NCBI RefSeq assembly: GCF_000215085.1 | Contig: NC_015589.1 | Location: forward strand, 2,306,120 to 2,370,119 | DNA length: 64,000 nucleotides | From: Desulforamulus ruminis DSM 2154 | Lineage (GTDB): Bacteria; Bacillota; Desulfotomaculia; Desulfotomaculales; Desulfotomaculaceae | Direction of reading: 5' to 3' | Part shown: positions 46,624 to 55,673 of the stretch, piece after piece | How the letters are laid out: the number at the start of each line of letters is the position of its first letter | Position numbering within the stretch: the stretch's first letter is position 1 | Made by a program: the position numbers and the translations under genes | The notes under the pieces: generated by a model | Told to the model about the DNA's origin: nothing | Databases searched by the model: none | What the model saw: the letters and a program-made list of their open reading frames with translations, nothing else

Positions 46624-46709
46624 AGTTATTTAATGGACTAGTTAATCTTATCAATAGATCTTTTGTAATGAATTGTAAAAATTATTTTCAGGAGGCACGA
46701 GAAGAAGAA

Positions 46710-47231
46710 ATGAAAGCAAATAAAATCCTAGTAACCATTTTTGCATTAGTCTGTTTATCTGCAGTTGTTCTAACGGGTTGCTCTACGGAAAAAAAATATG
46801 TTCCCTATGAAAACAAAGATCTTCAATTTAAAATCAGTATTCCGGAAGATTGGCAAAAAGAAGAGAATCACGAAAATGGAACGAATGGCGTAGCCTTTGG
46901 CGATCCGTCATCATTCAGCCTAGCCATTACAGCCGCCGAAGCGCCGGATGGCCTGACTTTGGAGGATTCTACCGCAGCACTTGTAGAAGGCTATAAATCA
47001 ATGCCTGGGTTTACACAAGTAAAAGAAGATAAAATAGAACTTGGCAAAGCTCCGGCTAGTAAGTTCGTCTTTACTGGAAAAATGGAAGATGAGGATATGA
47101 AATGCATGATCATCAACACAATAAAGAATAAAAAAGCTTATGTTGTTTTGTACATGGCCATTCCAGACCAATACGATACAAATCTTCCAGACATTGAAGA
47201 AGCGATAAAGTCTTTTGAATTTACCGAATAA
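46710..47231 (+). CDS. Lipoprotein of about 173 residues, PsbP/DUF1795-like
   Basis: From ATG 46710 the N-terminus MKANKILVTIFALVCLSAVV and the lipobox LTGC give a lipoprotein anchored at Cys23 or so. The mature part begins with a soluble stretch (FKISIPEDWQKEE, a PsbP-like start) and contains a DUF1795-like core, RVVLYMAIPDQYD-like near the end. The frame extends upstream to 46575, but that part has no site and no family match. GGAGG lies 14 nt upstream. It is bounded by inverted repeats at 46589-46623 and 47244-47278. The function is unknown. Confidence 0.8.
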   Translation: MKANKILVTIFALVCLSAVVLTGCSTEKKYVPYENKDLQFKISIPEDWQKEENHENGTNGVAFGDPSSFSLAITAAEAPDGLTLEDSTAALVEGYKSMPGFTQVKEDKIELGKAPASKFVFTGKMEDEDMKCMIINTIKNKKAYVVLYMAIPDQYDTNLPDIEEAIKSFEFTE

Positions 47232-47243
47232 ACATTAAGATAC

Positions 47244-47278
47244 TGTTAGCGGCCACAAAAGTATAACATTTAGTCACT
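47244..47278 (-). repeat. Right inverted repeat flanking the lipoprotein gene
   Basis: The plus strand begins TGTTAGCGGCCACAAAAG here. It pairs with the left copy at 46589-46623. Either the two are ends of vanished insertion sequences, or they bound a small cassette. Confidence 0.65.
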
Positions 47279-47376
47279 GTTTAAAATGATGTAATTGTAA
47301 CTGCCGTAATGAATAATATGCTATGATTTGACAACGCACAATATTTTACATTGTTCGGAAAGACCATACAGATGCA

Positions 47377-47413
47377 AAGGACCCAACCGGCAGGCCGGTG
47401 GGTCCTTGTATTT
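47377..47413. terminator. Bidirectional terminator between the lipoprotein and Ca-ATPase genes
   Basis: A compact stem GGACCCAACCGGC/GCCGGTGGGTCC has a 2-nt loop, followed by TTGTATTTT on the plus strand. It serves the plus-strand lipoprotein and the minus-strand ATPase, whose ends converge here. Confidence 0.8.
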
Positions 47414-47437
47414 TAATTGAACATCCTTTTAGGCAAA

Positions 47438-50194
47438 CTACACCCGGATATACATAATTCTTTCCATGGCCCGGTCTTTAACGGCTTTCCACAGGGTTCC
47501 CATCATCTGAGGCACCACGGCAATAGCCAGCACCACGGCCCAGTGCTTAAGCTCCAGGGGCTGGGTGTGGAAAATGGGCTGCAAGAAGCCAATGTAATTC
47601 ACGGACAACTGCAGCAGGGCGGATACCGACACGGCCAAAATTAAATGGGGATTGCCGAAGAAACCGATTTCCGCAATGGAATGCCGTTCCGAACGGCAGG
47701 AGAAAACAAAGAACAATTGGAAAAAAACCAGGGTGTTGAAGGCCATGGTTCTGGCCAGTTCCACCGGACCCATCACCAAACCAATGGCAAAGGCCAGCAG
47801 GGTGCCAAAGGCAAAGAGGGTTCCGGTACCGGCAATCCGCCAGCCCAGTCCGCCGGAAAAGACGCTTTCCTGGGGATTGCGCGGACGCCGGTACATAATA
47901 TCCCTTTCGGTGGGATCAACCCCCAGGGCCATGGCCGGCAGTCCGTCGGTCACCAGATTCATCCACAAAATCTGAATGGGCAGCAGGGGCAGCGGCATCC
48001 CCATCAGCACCGCCAAAAACATGGTTAATACTTCCCCCACATTGCAGGAAAGCAGATAGCGGATAAATTTACGAATATTTTCATAGATCGCTCTTCCCTC
48101 TTCGATGGCTGCCGTAATGGTGGTGAAGTTATCGTCGGCCAGCACCATGGCGGAGGCTTCTTTGGTCACATCGGTTCCCGCCTTGCCCATGGCAATGCCG
48201 ATGTCCGCCTCTTTAACCGCCGGCGCGTCGTTGACACCGTCACCGGTCATGGCCACCACATGGCCGTTTCGTTTTAAAGCCCGGACAATGCGCAGTTTAT
48301 GTTTTGGCGTAACCCGGGCATAAACCGCCGCTCCTTCGGCTTCCTCCTGAAGCTCGTCGTCGGACATTTTATCAATTTGGGCTCCGGTAAGCACTTTGCT
48401 TTGTCCGGTCAGCAATCCCAGTTCCTTACCCACCGCCCGGGCCGTAAACTGGTGATCGCCGGTAATCATCACCGTTCGGATACCGGCCCTCCGGCAGCTT
48501 TGAATGGCCTGAATGGCCGACTGCCGCGGAGGATCAATCATGCCCGCCAGTCCCAGGAAGGTCAGACGCTGTTCCACAATCTCCTCATCCAGCCCTTCCC
48601 CGGATGGATGGTCGGGCAGTTCCCGGTAAGCCAGCGCCAATACCCGTAGGGCTTGGTCCGCCATTTCCGAATTTACTTTTAGAATTTCCTGTTTGGCTTG
48701 TTCTGTCAGGGGAATGACCCTGCCGTTCTTCATTATCTGGGTACACAATTCCAGAATTCCGTCCGGCGCGCCCTTAACATAGGCGGTAAGCCGGCCCTCC
48801 CGGCTGCGGCAAACCACGGACATTCTTTTCCGTTCGCTGTCAAAGGACAACTCCGTTACCCGTTCCTCTGTTTTCTCCAACTGATTGCGCCAGATATTTT
48901 TCTTGGCAGCCATCACCATCAGGGCGCCTTCGGTGGGGTCCCCGCTGATGCCCCAGGTCCGGGTCCCTTTTCTTCCCTTTAGGTTGCGGAAAATCTCTCC
49001 GACCGTCACTTCCCCTTTGGTCAACTGGGCGTTATTGCAAAGGGCGGCACATTTCAACAGCAGCCCGAATTCCCGGGTCTCATTTTCATTTCCCTCGAAG
49101 GAAAAGGATCCTTTGGGGTCATACCCCTCCCCGGTGACCCGCACCATCCTGCCGCCGGTGAACATCTGGCGGACGGTCATCTGGTTTTCCGTTAAAGTAC
49201 CGGTTTTATCACTGCAGATAACGGTTGCACAACCCAGGGTCTCTACGGCGGGCAGCCGCCGAATAATGGCATTGCGGCGGATCATCCGCTGAACTCCCAC
49301 AGCCAGGGCAATGGTTACGATGGCCGGCAGTCCTTCGGGGATGGCCGCCACGGCCAAGCTTACTCCTGCTAAAAACATATGGTAAAGAGCTTCGCCTCGG
49401 AGTACTCCCAACACAACCACCAAGCCGCAGACCACCAGGCAAAATAACACCAGGGTCTTCCCCAGTTGTTCCAGGCGTCTTTGTAAAGGCGTCTGGTCCT
49501 CTTCCGCCTCCTGGATCATTTTGGTGATATGGCCCATCTCGGTCTGCATGCCGGTGGCGGTTACCACCCCCCGGCCCCGGCCCCGGACCACCACGGTGCC
49601 CATGTAGGCCATGTTCCGGGTGTCTCCCAAAGAAACTTCTTCCACTCCGGCCATATTGGCAACCCGTTTTTTTACAGGGTTTGATTCTCCGGTAAGGGCC
49701 GATTCCTCCACTTCCAGATTAGCCACCGAAAGCAGACGGAGGTCCGAGGGTACCCGGTCCCCGGTATCCAACAGAACAATATCTCCCGGTACCAGTTCGG
49801 CAGCAGGAATTTTTCTTTCCAAGCCGTTCCGGATGACCTTGGCCTCCGGAGCGGTTAAAGCCTTTAAAGCCTCCAGAGACTTTTCCGCCCGGAATTCCTG
49901 CATAAAACCAAGAGCAGCATTGACCAGGACAATGACAATAATGGTGACGGCGTCCGCCCACTCACCCAGCAGCCCGGAAACAACCGTGGCGGCCAGCAGA
50001 ATTAAAACCATTAAATCCTTGAACTGGTCCAGCAGCATCTTCCAGGGCTGAATCCGCTTGCTGTCGCACAACTTATTCAAGCCAAATTGCTCCAGTCTTT
50101 CCTTGGCCTGATGTTCCTGCAGCCCCTTTTCGGCACTGGTGCCAAGTTTGTCCAAGACTTCCTGCCTGCTCATTTCAAACCAACGTGTGGTCAT
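47438..50194 (-). CDS. Calcium-type (IIA) P-type ATPase
   Basis: This 918-residue cation pump has the cation-transporter N-terminal domain (MSRQEVLDKLGTSAEKGLQEHQAKERLEQFGLN, in part). The TGES loop is near 168, and PEGLPAIVTIALAVGVQRM marks the M4 calcium site (PEGLP). The phosphorylated Asp is in CSDKTGTLT. The hinge motif is GDGVNDAPAVKEADIGIAMG, and about ten membrane helices are expected. It pumps Ca2+ (or a similar divalent ion) out of the cytoplasm. It stands alone, transcribed divergently from rqcH. Confidence 0.94.
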   Translation of the reverse strand: MTTRWFEMSRQEVLDKLGTSAEKGLQEHQAKERLEQFGLNKLCDSKRIQPWKMLLDQFKDLMVLILLAATVVSGLLGEWADAVTIIVIVLVNAALGFMQEFRAEKSLEALKALTAPEAKVIRNGLERKIPAAELVPGDIVLLDTGDRVPSDLRLLSVANLEVEESALTGESNPVKKRVANMAGVEEVSLGDTRNMAYMGTVVVRGRGRGVVTATGMQTEMGHITKMIQEAEEDQTPLQRRLEQLGKTLVLFCLVVCGLVVVLGVLRGEALYHMFLAGVSLAVAAIPEGLPAIVTIALAVGVQRMIRRNAIIRRLPAVETLGCATVICSDKTGTLTENQMTVRQMFTGGRMVRVTGEGYDPKGSFSFEGNENETREFGLLLKCAALCNNAQLTKGEVTVGEIFRNLKGRKGTRTWGISGDPTEGALMVMAAKKNIWRNQLEKTEERVTELSFDSERKRMSVVCRSREGRLTAYVKGAPDGILELCTQIMKNGRVIPLTEQAKQEILKVNSEMADQALRVLALAYRELPDHPSGEGLDEEIVEQRLTFLGLAGMIDPPRQSAIQAIQSCRRAGIRTVMITGDHQFTARAVGKELGLLTGQSKVLTGAQIDKMSDDELQEEAEGAAVYARVTPKHKLRIVRALKRNGHVVAMTGDGVNDAPAVKEADIGIAMGKAGTDVTKEASAMVLADDNFTTITAAIEEGRAIYENIRKFIRYLLSCNVGEVLTMFLAVLMGMPLPLLPIQILWMNLVTDGLPAMALGVDPTERDIMYRRPRNPQESVFSGGLGWRIAGTGTLFAFGTLLAFAIGLVMGPVELARTMAFNTLVFFQLFFVFSCRSERHSIAEIGFFGNPHLILAVSVSALLQLSVNYIGFLQPIFHTQPLELKHWAVVLAIAVVPQMMGTLWKAVKDRAMERIMYIRV

Positions 50195-50386
50195 GGTGTC
50201 ACCCCTCCAAAAGGATTGTCCAAAAGGATTTATTAAAGATTTTATTCAGCCTGTCCCAAAAAAAGACCCACTTTGTTGGGCTTGTCTTGATCCGTTTTGG
50301 CCTGGCCCTATTTTTATCCTGTAAAGCCATTGGCGGCGTTTGTTTTTTTCGATAAAATAAAGGGATGTAAGAGAGGAGAAGATGAT

Positions 50387-52165
50387 ATGGCTTTTGATGG
50401 ACTGGTTATGGCTGCCGTAGCCAGTGAACTGGCCGGTAAAATTGTTGGCGGCCGGTTGGAAAAGATCCACCAGCCTGGACCCAGTGAACTGGTACTGGTG
50501 ATCCATACCAGGGATTGGGGCAAGCAAAGGCTTTTGATATCTGCCGAGGCCCGGGACGCCCGGGTTCACCTTACCGATGGCGCCTATGTCAATCCCCTGG
50601 CCCCACCGGTTTTTTGCATGGTTTTACGCAAGCATTTGGAAGGCGGCCGCATTCGCTCGGTGGAGCAAGTGGGCTTGGAGCGGGTTTTAAAACTATCTTT
50701 TGATTCCAGGGACGAACTGGGCCGGCCGGGCAGCAAGCTTCTATTCTGCGAAGTGATGGGCAAACACAGCAACGTCCTGCTGGTAGATCCCGGCAGCAAC
50801 ACCATTGTGGACGGCATCCACCGCTATTCCCACTCGGTGTCCCGTTACCGGGAAGTGCTGCCCAACCGCCCCTACCTGCCTCCTCCGGAACAGGGAAAAA
50901 AGGACCCCAGGCAATTGTCCGAAGAACAGTTCCGCTCGGTCATTTTGAACAGCGATCTGGGCTCCACCTTAACGGAGGTTTTACTGCAAAACATTGCCGG
51001 CATCGGCCCTCAAACCTGCCGGGAATTGGTGGTCCGGGCCGGTCTGCCTCAGGATTATCAACTGGAATACTGTGGAGAGTACGAATTAAACCAGCTTTGG
51101 GCGCAATTGCAAAAACTGCGGCAAACCCTCGAGCAGGGAACCTTTGCGCCAACTCTGCTGCTGGACCGCAGAGGACAGCCCCTTGATTTTGCCGCCCTGG
51201 ATTTATCCCATCTGCCGGCCTTTCGGCGGGAGTCCGGAGAGATGAACCGGCTTTTGGACCGGTATTATGGGAACTTAAAACAGCGCCGGGTGATGGAGTC
51301 CCGGCGCCAATCCTTGCTGCAGATTACCCGGCGGGAGATCGCCCGGTTTAAGAAAAAACTGGCCCTGTATCAAAAAAGTTTGGCTGCAGCGGAAAAAGGA
51401 GACGATTATCGCCTTTTTGGAGAACTTCTAACCGCCAATCTATATCGCCTGGAGCAGGGCAGCGAAGCCAGGGTGGAAAATTTTTACCATCCGGAAAATC
51501 AGGAGCTTCTGGTGCCCCTGGACCCAACCTTGACCCCCGGGGAAAATGCCCAGGCTTACTTTAAAAAATATCTTAAAGCCAAAAATACCCGGGAGGCCGT
51601 GCTGGCCCATCTGGAACTGGCTCAGGCGGAAGTCTCTTACCTGGAGGCGGTGGAAATTGCCGTCAGCCAGGCCCTGGACCCGGAAGACCTCCAGGAGATA
51701 CGGACGGAGTTGGAGGAACAGGCCTACTTAAAAGCACGGACCCAGCAGGGACAAAAAAAATCGAAAAAAGAGCAGGGCCGCTCCACCCCCCTTTCCTTTG
51801 TCTCTTCTGAGGGGCTGACCATTCTGGTGGGCAAAAATAATAAACAAAACGATTACCTTACTTTAAAACTGGCCGGTGACGAAGATATCTGGCTGCATAC
51901 TAAAGACATTCCCGGTTCCCATGTCATTATCCGGCTGGACCGGCATCCGGAGGTTCCTGAACAAACCCTGTTGGAGGCGGCCTCCTTGGCGGCCTGGTTC
52001 AGCAAAGCCCGGCAGAGCGGTAAAGTGCCGGTGGATTATACCCGGCGGCGGCATGTTCGTAAACCCAAAGGGGCGAAGCCCGGCATGGTCATCTACGATA
52101 ACCAGCGAACTTTAATGGCGGCCCCCAATGAGGAATTGGTAGAAAGGCTCATGCCTGCGGATTGA
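50387..52165 (+). CDS. rqcH: RqcH/NFACT family ribosome quality-control protein
   Basis: The 592-residue protein has an N-terminal NFACT-N domain (MAFDGLVMAAVASELAGKIVGGRLEKIHQ, in part), helical coiled-coil segments (about 290-430) and a C-terminal NFACT-R domain (DIWLHTKDIPGSHVIIR). Bacillus RqcH binds stalled 50S subunits and directs alanine-tail addition. The older name is fibronectin-binding protein (YloA). The frame is open from 50297; ATG 50387 is preferred because GAGAGGAGA precedes it. Its 3' end overlaps the convergent phosphodiesterase gene by 17 nt. Confidence 0.93.
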   Translation: MAFDGLVMAAVASELAGKIVGGRLEKIHQPGPSELVLVIHTRDWGKQRLLISAEARDARVHLTDGAYVNPLAPPVFCMVLRKHLEGGRIRSVEQVGLERVLKLSFDSRDELGRPGSKLLFCEVMGKHSNVLLVDPGSNTIVDGIHRYSHSVSRYREVLPNRPYLPPPEQGKKDPRQLSEEQFRSVILNSDLGSTLTEVLLQNIAGIGPQTCRELVVRAGLPQDYQLEYCGEYELNQLWAQLQKLRQTLEQGTFAPTLLLDRRGQPLDFAALDLSHLPAFRRESGEMNRLLDRYYGNLKQRRVMESRRQSLLQITRREIARFKKKLALYQKSLAAAEKGDDYRLFGELLTANLYRLEQGSEARVENFYHPENQELLVPLDPTLTPGENAQAYFKKYLKAKNTREAVLAHLELAQAEVSYLEAVEIAVSQALDPEDLQEIRTELEEQAYLKARTQQGQKKSKKEQGRSTPLSFVSSEGLTILVGKNNKQNDYLTLKLAGDEDIWLHTKDIPGSHVIIRLDRHPEVPEQTLLEAASLAAWFSKARQSGKVPVDYTRRRHVRKPKGAKPGMVIYDNQRTLMAAPNEELVERLMPAD

Positions 52166-53636
52166 TGGCCAAAGACCGTAAAAAAGGCACTACGTCGGTC
52201 AAGCGGGGCTCCCGTATACGGGCGGGAGTCCCGCTGATAATCAGGGGTACCAGGCTTTCCTCCCGGTATAACGAGCCGTGGCTGCCCTTGATCCTGGTGG
52301 ACGGCGCTCCCTCCCCGCCCAGCAGGTAACCCGGCCGGGCTGTCACCACCAGTTCTCCGGCATTGGGATTGTCCAAGCAATCCGCAATGCGTTCCAGGGC
52401 ATTGGGATAAGCGCCGTAATGAATCCAGGACTCTTCCAGATGCAGGTCCAGTACGGCCGCATCCCCTTCCAGATTCCACTGATTTCCGTAGGGGTCCCGG
52501 TATGGGCCTCCTCGCCGGAAGAACAAAGTCCCTCCTTGATTTCCTTTCACCCGGTACCCGGCGCCGTCTTTCCACATTACCTGATCCACGCCCCGGTCCT
52601 TCAATATCCGGCCGGCCATGGCCTGCCGCATGCCCGGCCGGTAGCGCAAAATATAAATATAGGCCGAACGTTCATTGGAACAGATGGCGATGTCTCTGTC
52701 CTCCACCGGTTCTTCCCCGCCGGTTTTGGCCCGGGAATATTCCCTCAGCAAATGCGGCAGTTTAACCAGGGTCTTCCCCCCCTTTTCTACGGTGGACTGG
52801 GCGTGGTCTCCCACCAGGACAAAGCAGTATTCCTCCAGGGCTTTCTCCCAGGTTAAAAAGCAATCCAGAATACTTTTGATTTTTTGGTCCACCCCGGTTA
52901 AGCAGGGCACACAACAGTCCGGATCCTTGGCATGGGCCTTGCTGTCGGTATCCGGGAAATAAACCGCTAAAAAATCCGGACGCCGTTTCTTTTCCAGAAA
53001 CCACCGGACGCCGGCAACAGAAAGGCGGTCATTGACGCCAAACTTGGACCAGAATCCGATTTTTTTAATGGTTTCTCTTAATTCTCCCGGTGGTTGGTAA
53101 ATTTGCCCCAGACAAAAACCCCTGGGTCCGTAGATCCGGCCGCCGGTCAATTGAAAAAGCGTGAGCAGTTTAACGGTAAAAGGAATGTGGGCCTGGTATT
53201 CTTCATTGCCCCGGTAAATATAGGGGTTTACCGCAGCAGTATACAGTCCCTTGCTTTCCAGTTCCTCATAGAGGGTCCGAACTTCCCAGTTCAACTGTTT
53301 TTGGTTCAAATGAAACAAAAGATCCCGGGCCGTAGGCAGCACCCGGTTTTTTAAGATATTGAGCCAACTGGTTCCGTAATCAATGATTCTTCTTTCTCCC
53401 CGGTGATACCAGACAAAACCCGGAATACCGTGCTGCGCCGGGGAGGCTCCGGTGGCCAGGGTGGCCATGCAGACCGGTGTTACGGTGGGAAAAGCCGATA
53501 CGCACTCCTCCAGACAGCCCCGCTCCACTAAAAAGGACAGGGCCGGAAGCTTGCCTTGGGCCAGGCAGCTTTTTAAAGCCCGGGGATGAAAGGAGTCGAT
53601 CATAATATAGATGACTTTTTTAGGTAGCTGCGCCAT
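52149..53636 (-). CDS. Alkaline-phosphatase-superfamily (type I phosphodiesterase/nucleotide pyrophosphatase-like) protein
   Basis: The roughly 495-residue protein begins VIYIMIDSFHPRAL, where the Asp is the first metal ligand. TVTPVCMATLATG follows, with a nucleophile Thr/Ser in this stretch. The second metal site is PDTDSKAHAKD, then VLVGDHAQST and a terminal GSHGSLY. This ligand order is that of nucleotide pyrophosphatases and phosphoglycerate mutase-like enzymes. It has no signal peptide, so a cytoplasmic role is likely. ATG 53636 has GGAGG at 5-6 nt. The substrate is unknown. Confidence 0.85.
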   Translation of the reverse strand: MAQLPKKVIYIMIDSFHPRALKSCLAQGKLPALSFLVERGCLEECVSAFPTVTPVCMATLATGASPAQHGIPGFVWYHRGERRIIDYGTSWLNILKNRVLPTARDLLFHLNQKQLNWEVRTLYEELESKGLYTAAVNPYIYRGNEEYQAHIPFTVKLLTLFQLTGGRIYGPRGFCLGQIYQPPGELRETIKKIGFWSKFGVNDRLSVAGVRWFLEKKRRPDFLAVYFPDTDSKAHAKDPDCCVPCLTGVDQKIKSILDCFLTWEKALEEYCFVLVGDHAQSTVEKGGKTLVKLPHLLREYSRAKTGGEEPVEDRDIAICSNERSAYIYILRYRPGMRQAMAGRILKDRGVDQVMWKDGAGYRVKGNQGGTLFFRRGGPYRDPYGNQWNLEGDAAVLDLHLEESWIHYGAYPNALERIADCLDNPNAGELVVTARPGYLLGGEGAPSTRIKGSHGSLYREESLVPLIISGTPARIREPRLTDVVPFLRSLAINPQA

Positions 53637-53656
53637 TGTATCCTCCATCAATAAAA

Positions 53657-53692
53657 AATCCCCTGTTAGCTTGCGCCAACAAGGGAAGAATT
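53657..53692 (-). terminator. Terminator of the pyrimidine operon
   Basis: On the minus strand, CCCTTGTTGGC pairs with GCTAACAGGG around GCAA, and is followed by GATTTTTTATT. It lies just after pyrE and before the phosphodiesterase gene, so that gene should have its own promoter. Confidence 0.85.
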
Positions 53693-53697
53693 ATTTT

Positions 53698-54270
53698 CTA
53701 GGTCTGACGGCTGCCCGGTTTAACGGCCGGCGTGCCGGCCGCGCAGAGGGGACAGTTTTCCGCCTCAAAGGTTTCCACCGTTACGGTCAAAAGCGCTTCG
53801 GCGGGCACACCCAGGTCGGCCTGGCCGTTGCTCCGGTCAACCAGGACGCCTACTCCCACCACTTCGCCGCCGAGGCTGCGTACTACTTCAATGACTTCGG
53901 CCACCGATCCCCCGGTGGTAATTACATCCTCCACCACCAGCACCTTTTCGCCCGGGGTGATGTTAAAATTTCTCCGCAGGGCCATTTTACCCTGTTCCCG
54001 CTCGGCAAACAGGCTGCGCACTCCCAAAGCCCGGGCCACTTCGTAGGAAACTAAAATCCCTCCCATGGCCGGGCCAACGACGGTCTCCACGCCCTTTCCC
54101 GCAAATCTTCGGGCCAGTTCGGCGCAGAGCATCCCGGTGTAGTGGGGATGCTGCAGCACCTGGGCGCATTGAAAATAACGGTTGCTGTGCTTGCCGGAGG
54201 TCAGCCGGAAATGTCCGGTCAGCATGGCTCCGGTTTTAATAAAGATATCGGTAATTTCTTCTCTGGTCAC
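53698..54270 (-). CDS. pyrE: Orotate phosphoribosyltransferase
   Basis: The roughly 190-residue enzyme makes OMP from orotate and PRPP. It starts TREEITDIFIKTGAMLTGHF, with the PRPP loop VLVVEDVITTGGSVAE and orotate-binding TSGKHSNRYFQCA (in part). The C-terminus has an extra Cys pair (CPLC) as in archaeal-type enzymes. GTG 54270 is preferred over GTG 54279, because AGGAG sits at the proper distance and homologues begin MTREEI. It is the last gene of the operon. Confidence 0.94.
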   Translation of the reverse strand: MTREEITDIFIKTGAMLTGHFRLTSGKHSNRYFQCAQVLQHPHYTGMLCAELARRFAGKGVETVVGPAMGGILVSYEVARALGVRSLFAEREQGKMALRRNFNITPGEKVLVVEDVITTGGSVAEVIEVVRSLGGEVVGVGVLVDRSNGQADLGVPAEALLTVTVETFEAENCPLCAAGTPAVKPGSRQT

Positions 54271-54281
54271 CTCGTCCACTC

Positions 54282-54728
54282 CTATCTGACTCTTCTCAAA
54301 TCCTTAAAGGCATCCAGCAGGATCAAGCCCACCCCGATACAGATGGCGGTATCCGCCAGGTTAAACACCGGCCAAATCCGGAAATCCAGGAAATCAATCA
54401 CCCGGGTATAAAGCAGCCGGTCAATGAGATTACCCAGGGCCCCCCCGGCTACCAACCCCAGGGCCCAGTGGTATAAAGGCCCCGCCTTTTGGATCCAGCG
54501 CCAGCCCAGCACCATGGCCAGCAAAACCAAGGTGGTAATCATAATAAAAAACCAGGTTTTCCCTGCCAGTAAGCCAAAGGCCGCCCCGGGATTTTGAATG
54601 TAGGTAAGATGAAATACCTTGTTCCAGACAGGAATGGACTGGCCCTCAGTCATTTTATTCATAATAATGAATTTGGAGTACCTGTCCAGGGCCAGGGTAA
54701 ACAGCATTACCAGTATAAATCGAATCAT
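54282..54728 (-). CDS. lspA: Lipoprotein signal peptidase (SPase II)
   Basis: The 148-residue aspartyl protease has four membrane helices. Conserved boxes are NPGAAFG (near 48), GGALGNLIDRLLYTRVIDFLDF (with one catalytic Asp), and FNLADTAICIG (the second Asp). It removes the signal peptide from prolipoproteins such as the LivJ and lipoprotein genes in this window. Its place between pyrF and pyrE is unusual; the usual neighbour is rluD or a DksA-like gene. Confidence 0.93.
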   Translation of the reverse strand: MIRFILVMLFTLALDRYSKFIIMNKMTEGQSIPVWNKVFHLTYIQNPGAAFGLLAGKTWFFIMITTLVLLAMVLGWRWIQKAGPLYHWALGLVAGGALGNLIDRLLYTRVIDFLDFRIWPVFNLADTAICIGVGLILLDAFKDLRRVR

Positions 54729-55466
54729 TTAACATCCCCCGGTCATTTCAGCTAGTACTTTCCGGGCGGCCTCCTCCGGATTCGCCGCCGCGGTAATGGG
54801 GCGCCCCACCACCAGATAGCTGGAGCCCAAAGCAAGGGCTTCCGCCGGACTTAAGACCCTCCGCTGGTCTCCGGAGAGCGACCAGGCCGGTCGGATGCCC
54901 GGTGTCACCACCGCAAAGTCGGGGCCGCAGGCTTCCCGGATCAGCCCGGTTTCCCGGGGAGAGGCCACCACTCCGGCTAAACCCGCTTCTTGGGTCAGCC
55001 GGGCCCAGGCCATTACTCTTTCCTGGACCTCTCCGGGCTGACCCATTTCCCGGTTAAAAACCGTCTGATCAATGCTGGTCAACACCGTTACGGCAATGAC
55101 CATGGGCGCCGGTATCCGCAATTGGGCCGCCCGCTCCGCCACCGCCTGGCCGGCCGCCCTCATCATGGACAGCCCTCCGGCGGCATGGACATTCAGAATA
55201 TCCGCCCCCAGGCCGGTCAGAGCCCGGGCCGCCTGGGCCACTGTATTGGGAATATCATGCAGTTTAAGGTCTAAAAAGACTTTCAGGCCCTGGTCCTTGA
55301 GGCGCTTTACCACATCCGGCCCCGCACTGTAAAATAACTGCATGCCCACTTTAAACATGCCCGCCCAGGGAGACAACTGCCGCGCCAGGCTCTCCGCCTG
55401 TTCCGCCGTATCCACATCCAGGGCGACAATCAGTCTTTTCCTCGCTTCTTCTGCTTTAGCGGTCAT
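54729..55466 (-). CDS. pyrF: Orotidine-5'-phosphate decarboxylase
   Basis: The 245-residue TIM-barrel enzyme makes UMP from OMP. The catalytic segment FLDLKLHDIPNTVAQ (Asp-Lys-Asp) is near 62-76, with VALDVDTAEQA at the N-terminus and VVGRPITAAANPEEAA at the phosphate site. ATG 55466 has AGGAGGAATT upstream. A long hairpin repeat separates it from pyrD. Confidence 0.96.
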   Translation of the reverse strand: MTAKAEEARKRLIVALDVDTAEQAESLARQLSPWAGMFKVGMQLFYSAGPDVVKRLKDQGLKVFLDLKLHDIPNTVAQAARALTGLGADILNVHAAGGLSMMRAAGQAVAERAAQLRIPAPMVIAVTVLTSIDQTVFNREMGQPGEVQERVMAWARLTQEAGLAGVVASPRETGLIREACGPDFAVVTPGIRPAWSLSGDQRRVLSPAEALALGSSYLVVGRPITAAANPEEAARKVLAEMTGGC

Positions 55467-55488
55467 AATTCCTCCTGTTTTAGACTCA

Positions 55489-55673
55489 TCCTGTTTTTCT
55501 CTGAGGTCCTGTTGCTAGCCTTATTAGCACTACTTTGGGGTCTTGTTGTGTCTCTTATGGCACCTGTTTTCGTCTCTACTGGACCCACAAGCATTAACCC
55601 TTAAAGTCTAACAACTAGACCCTAAAAGACTACCCCAAAGGCTAATAACCGACCCCCAAGAAATACCCACGAG
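55489..55673. repeat. Long imperfect hairpin element, copy 3 (pyrD to pyrF gap)
   Basis: TTATTAGC (55521-55528) pairs with GCTAATAA (55641-55648), and CTTTGGGG (55533-55540) with CCCCAAAG (55633-55640). GTTGT/ACAAC (55545-55549, 55611-55615) extends the stem. It starts at the pyrD TAG stop and ends at the pyrF ribosome binding site. Confidence 0.85.
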
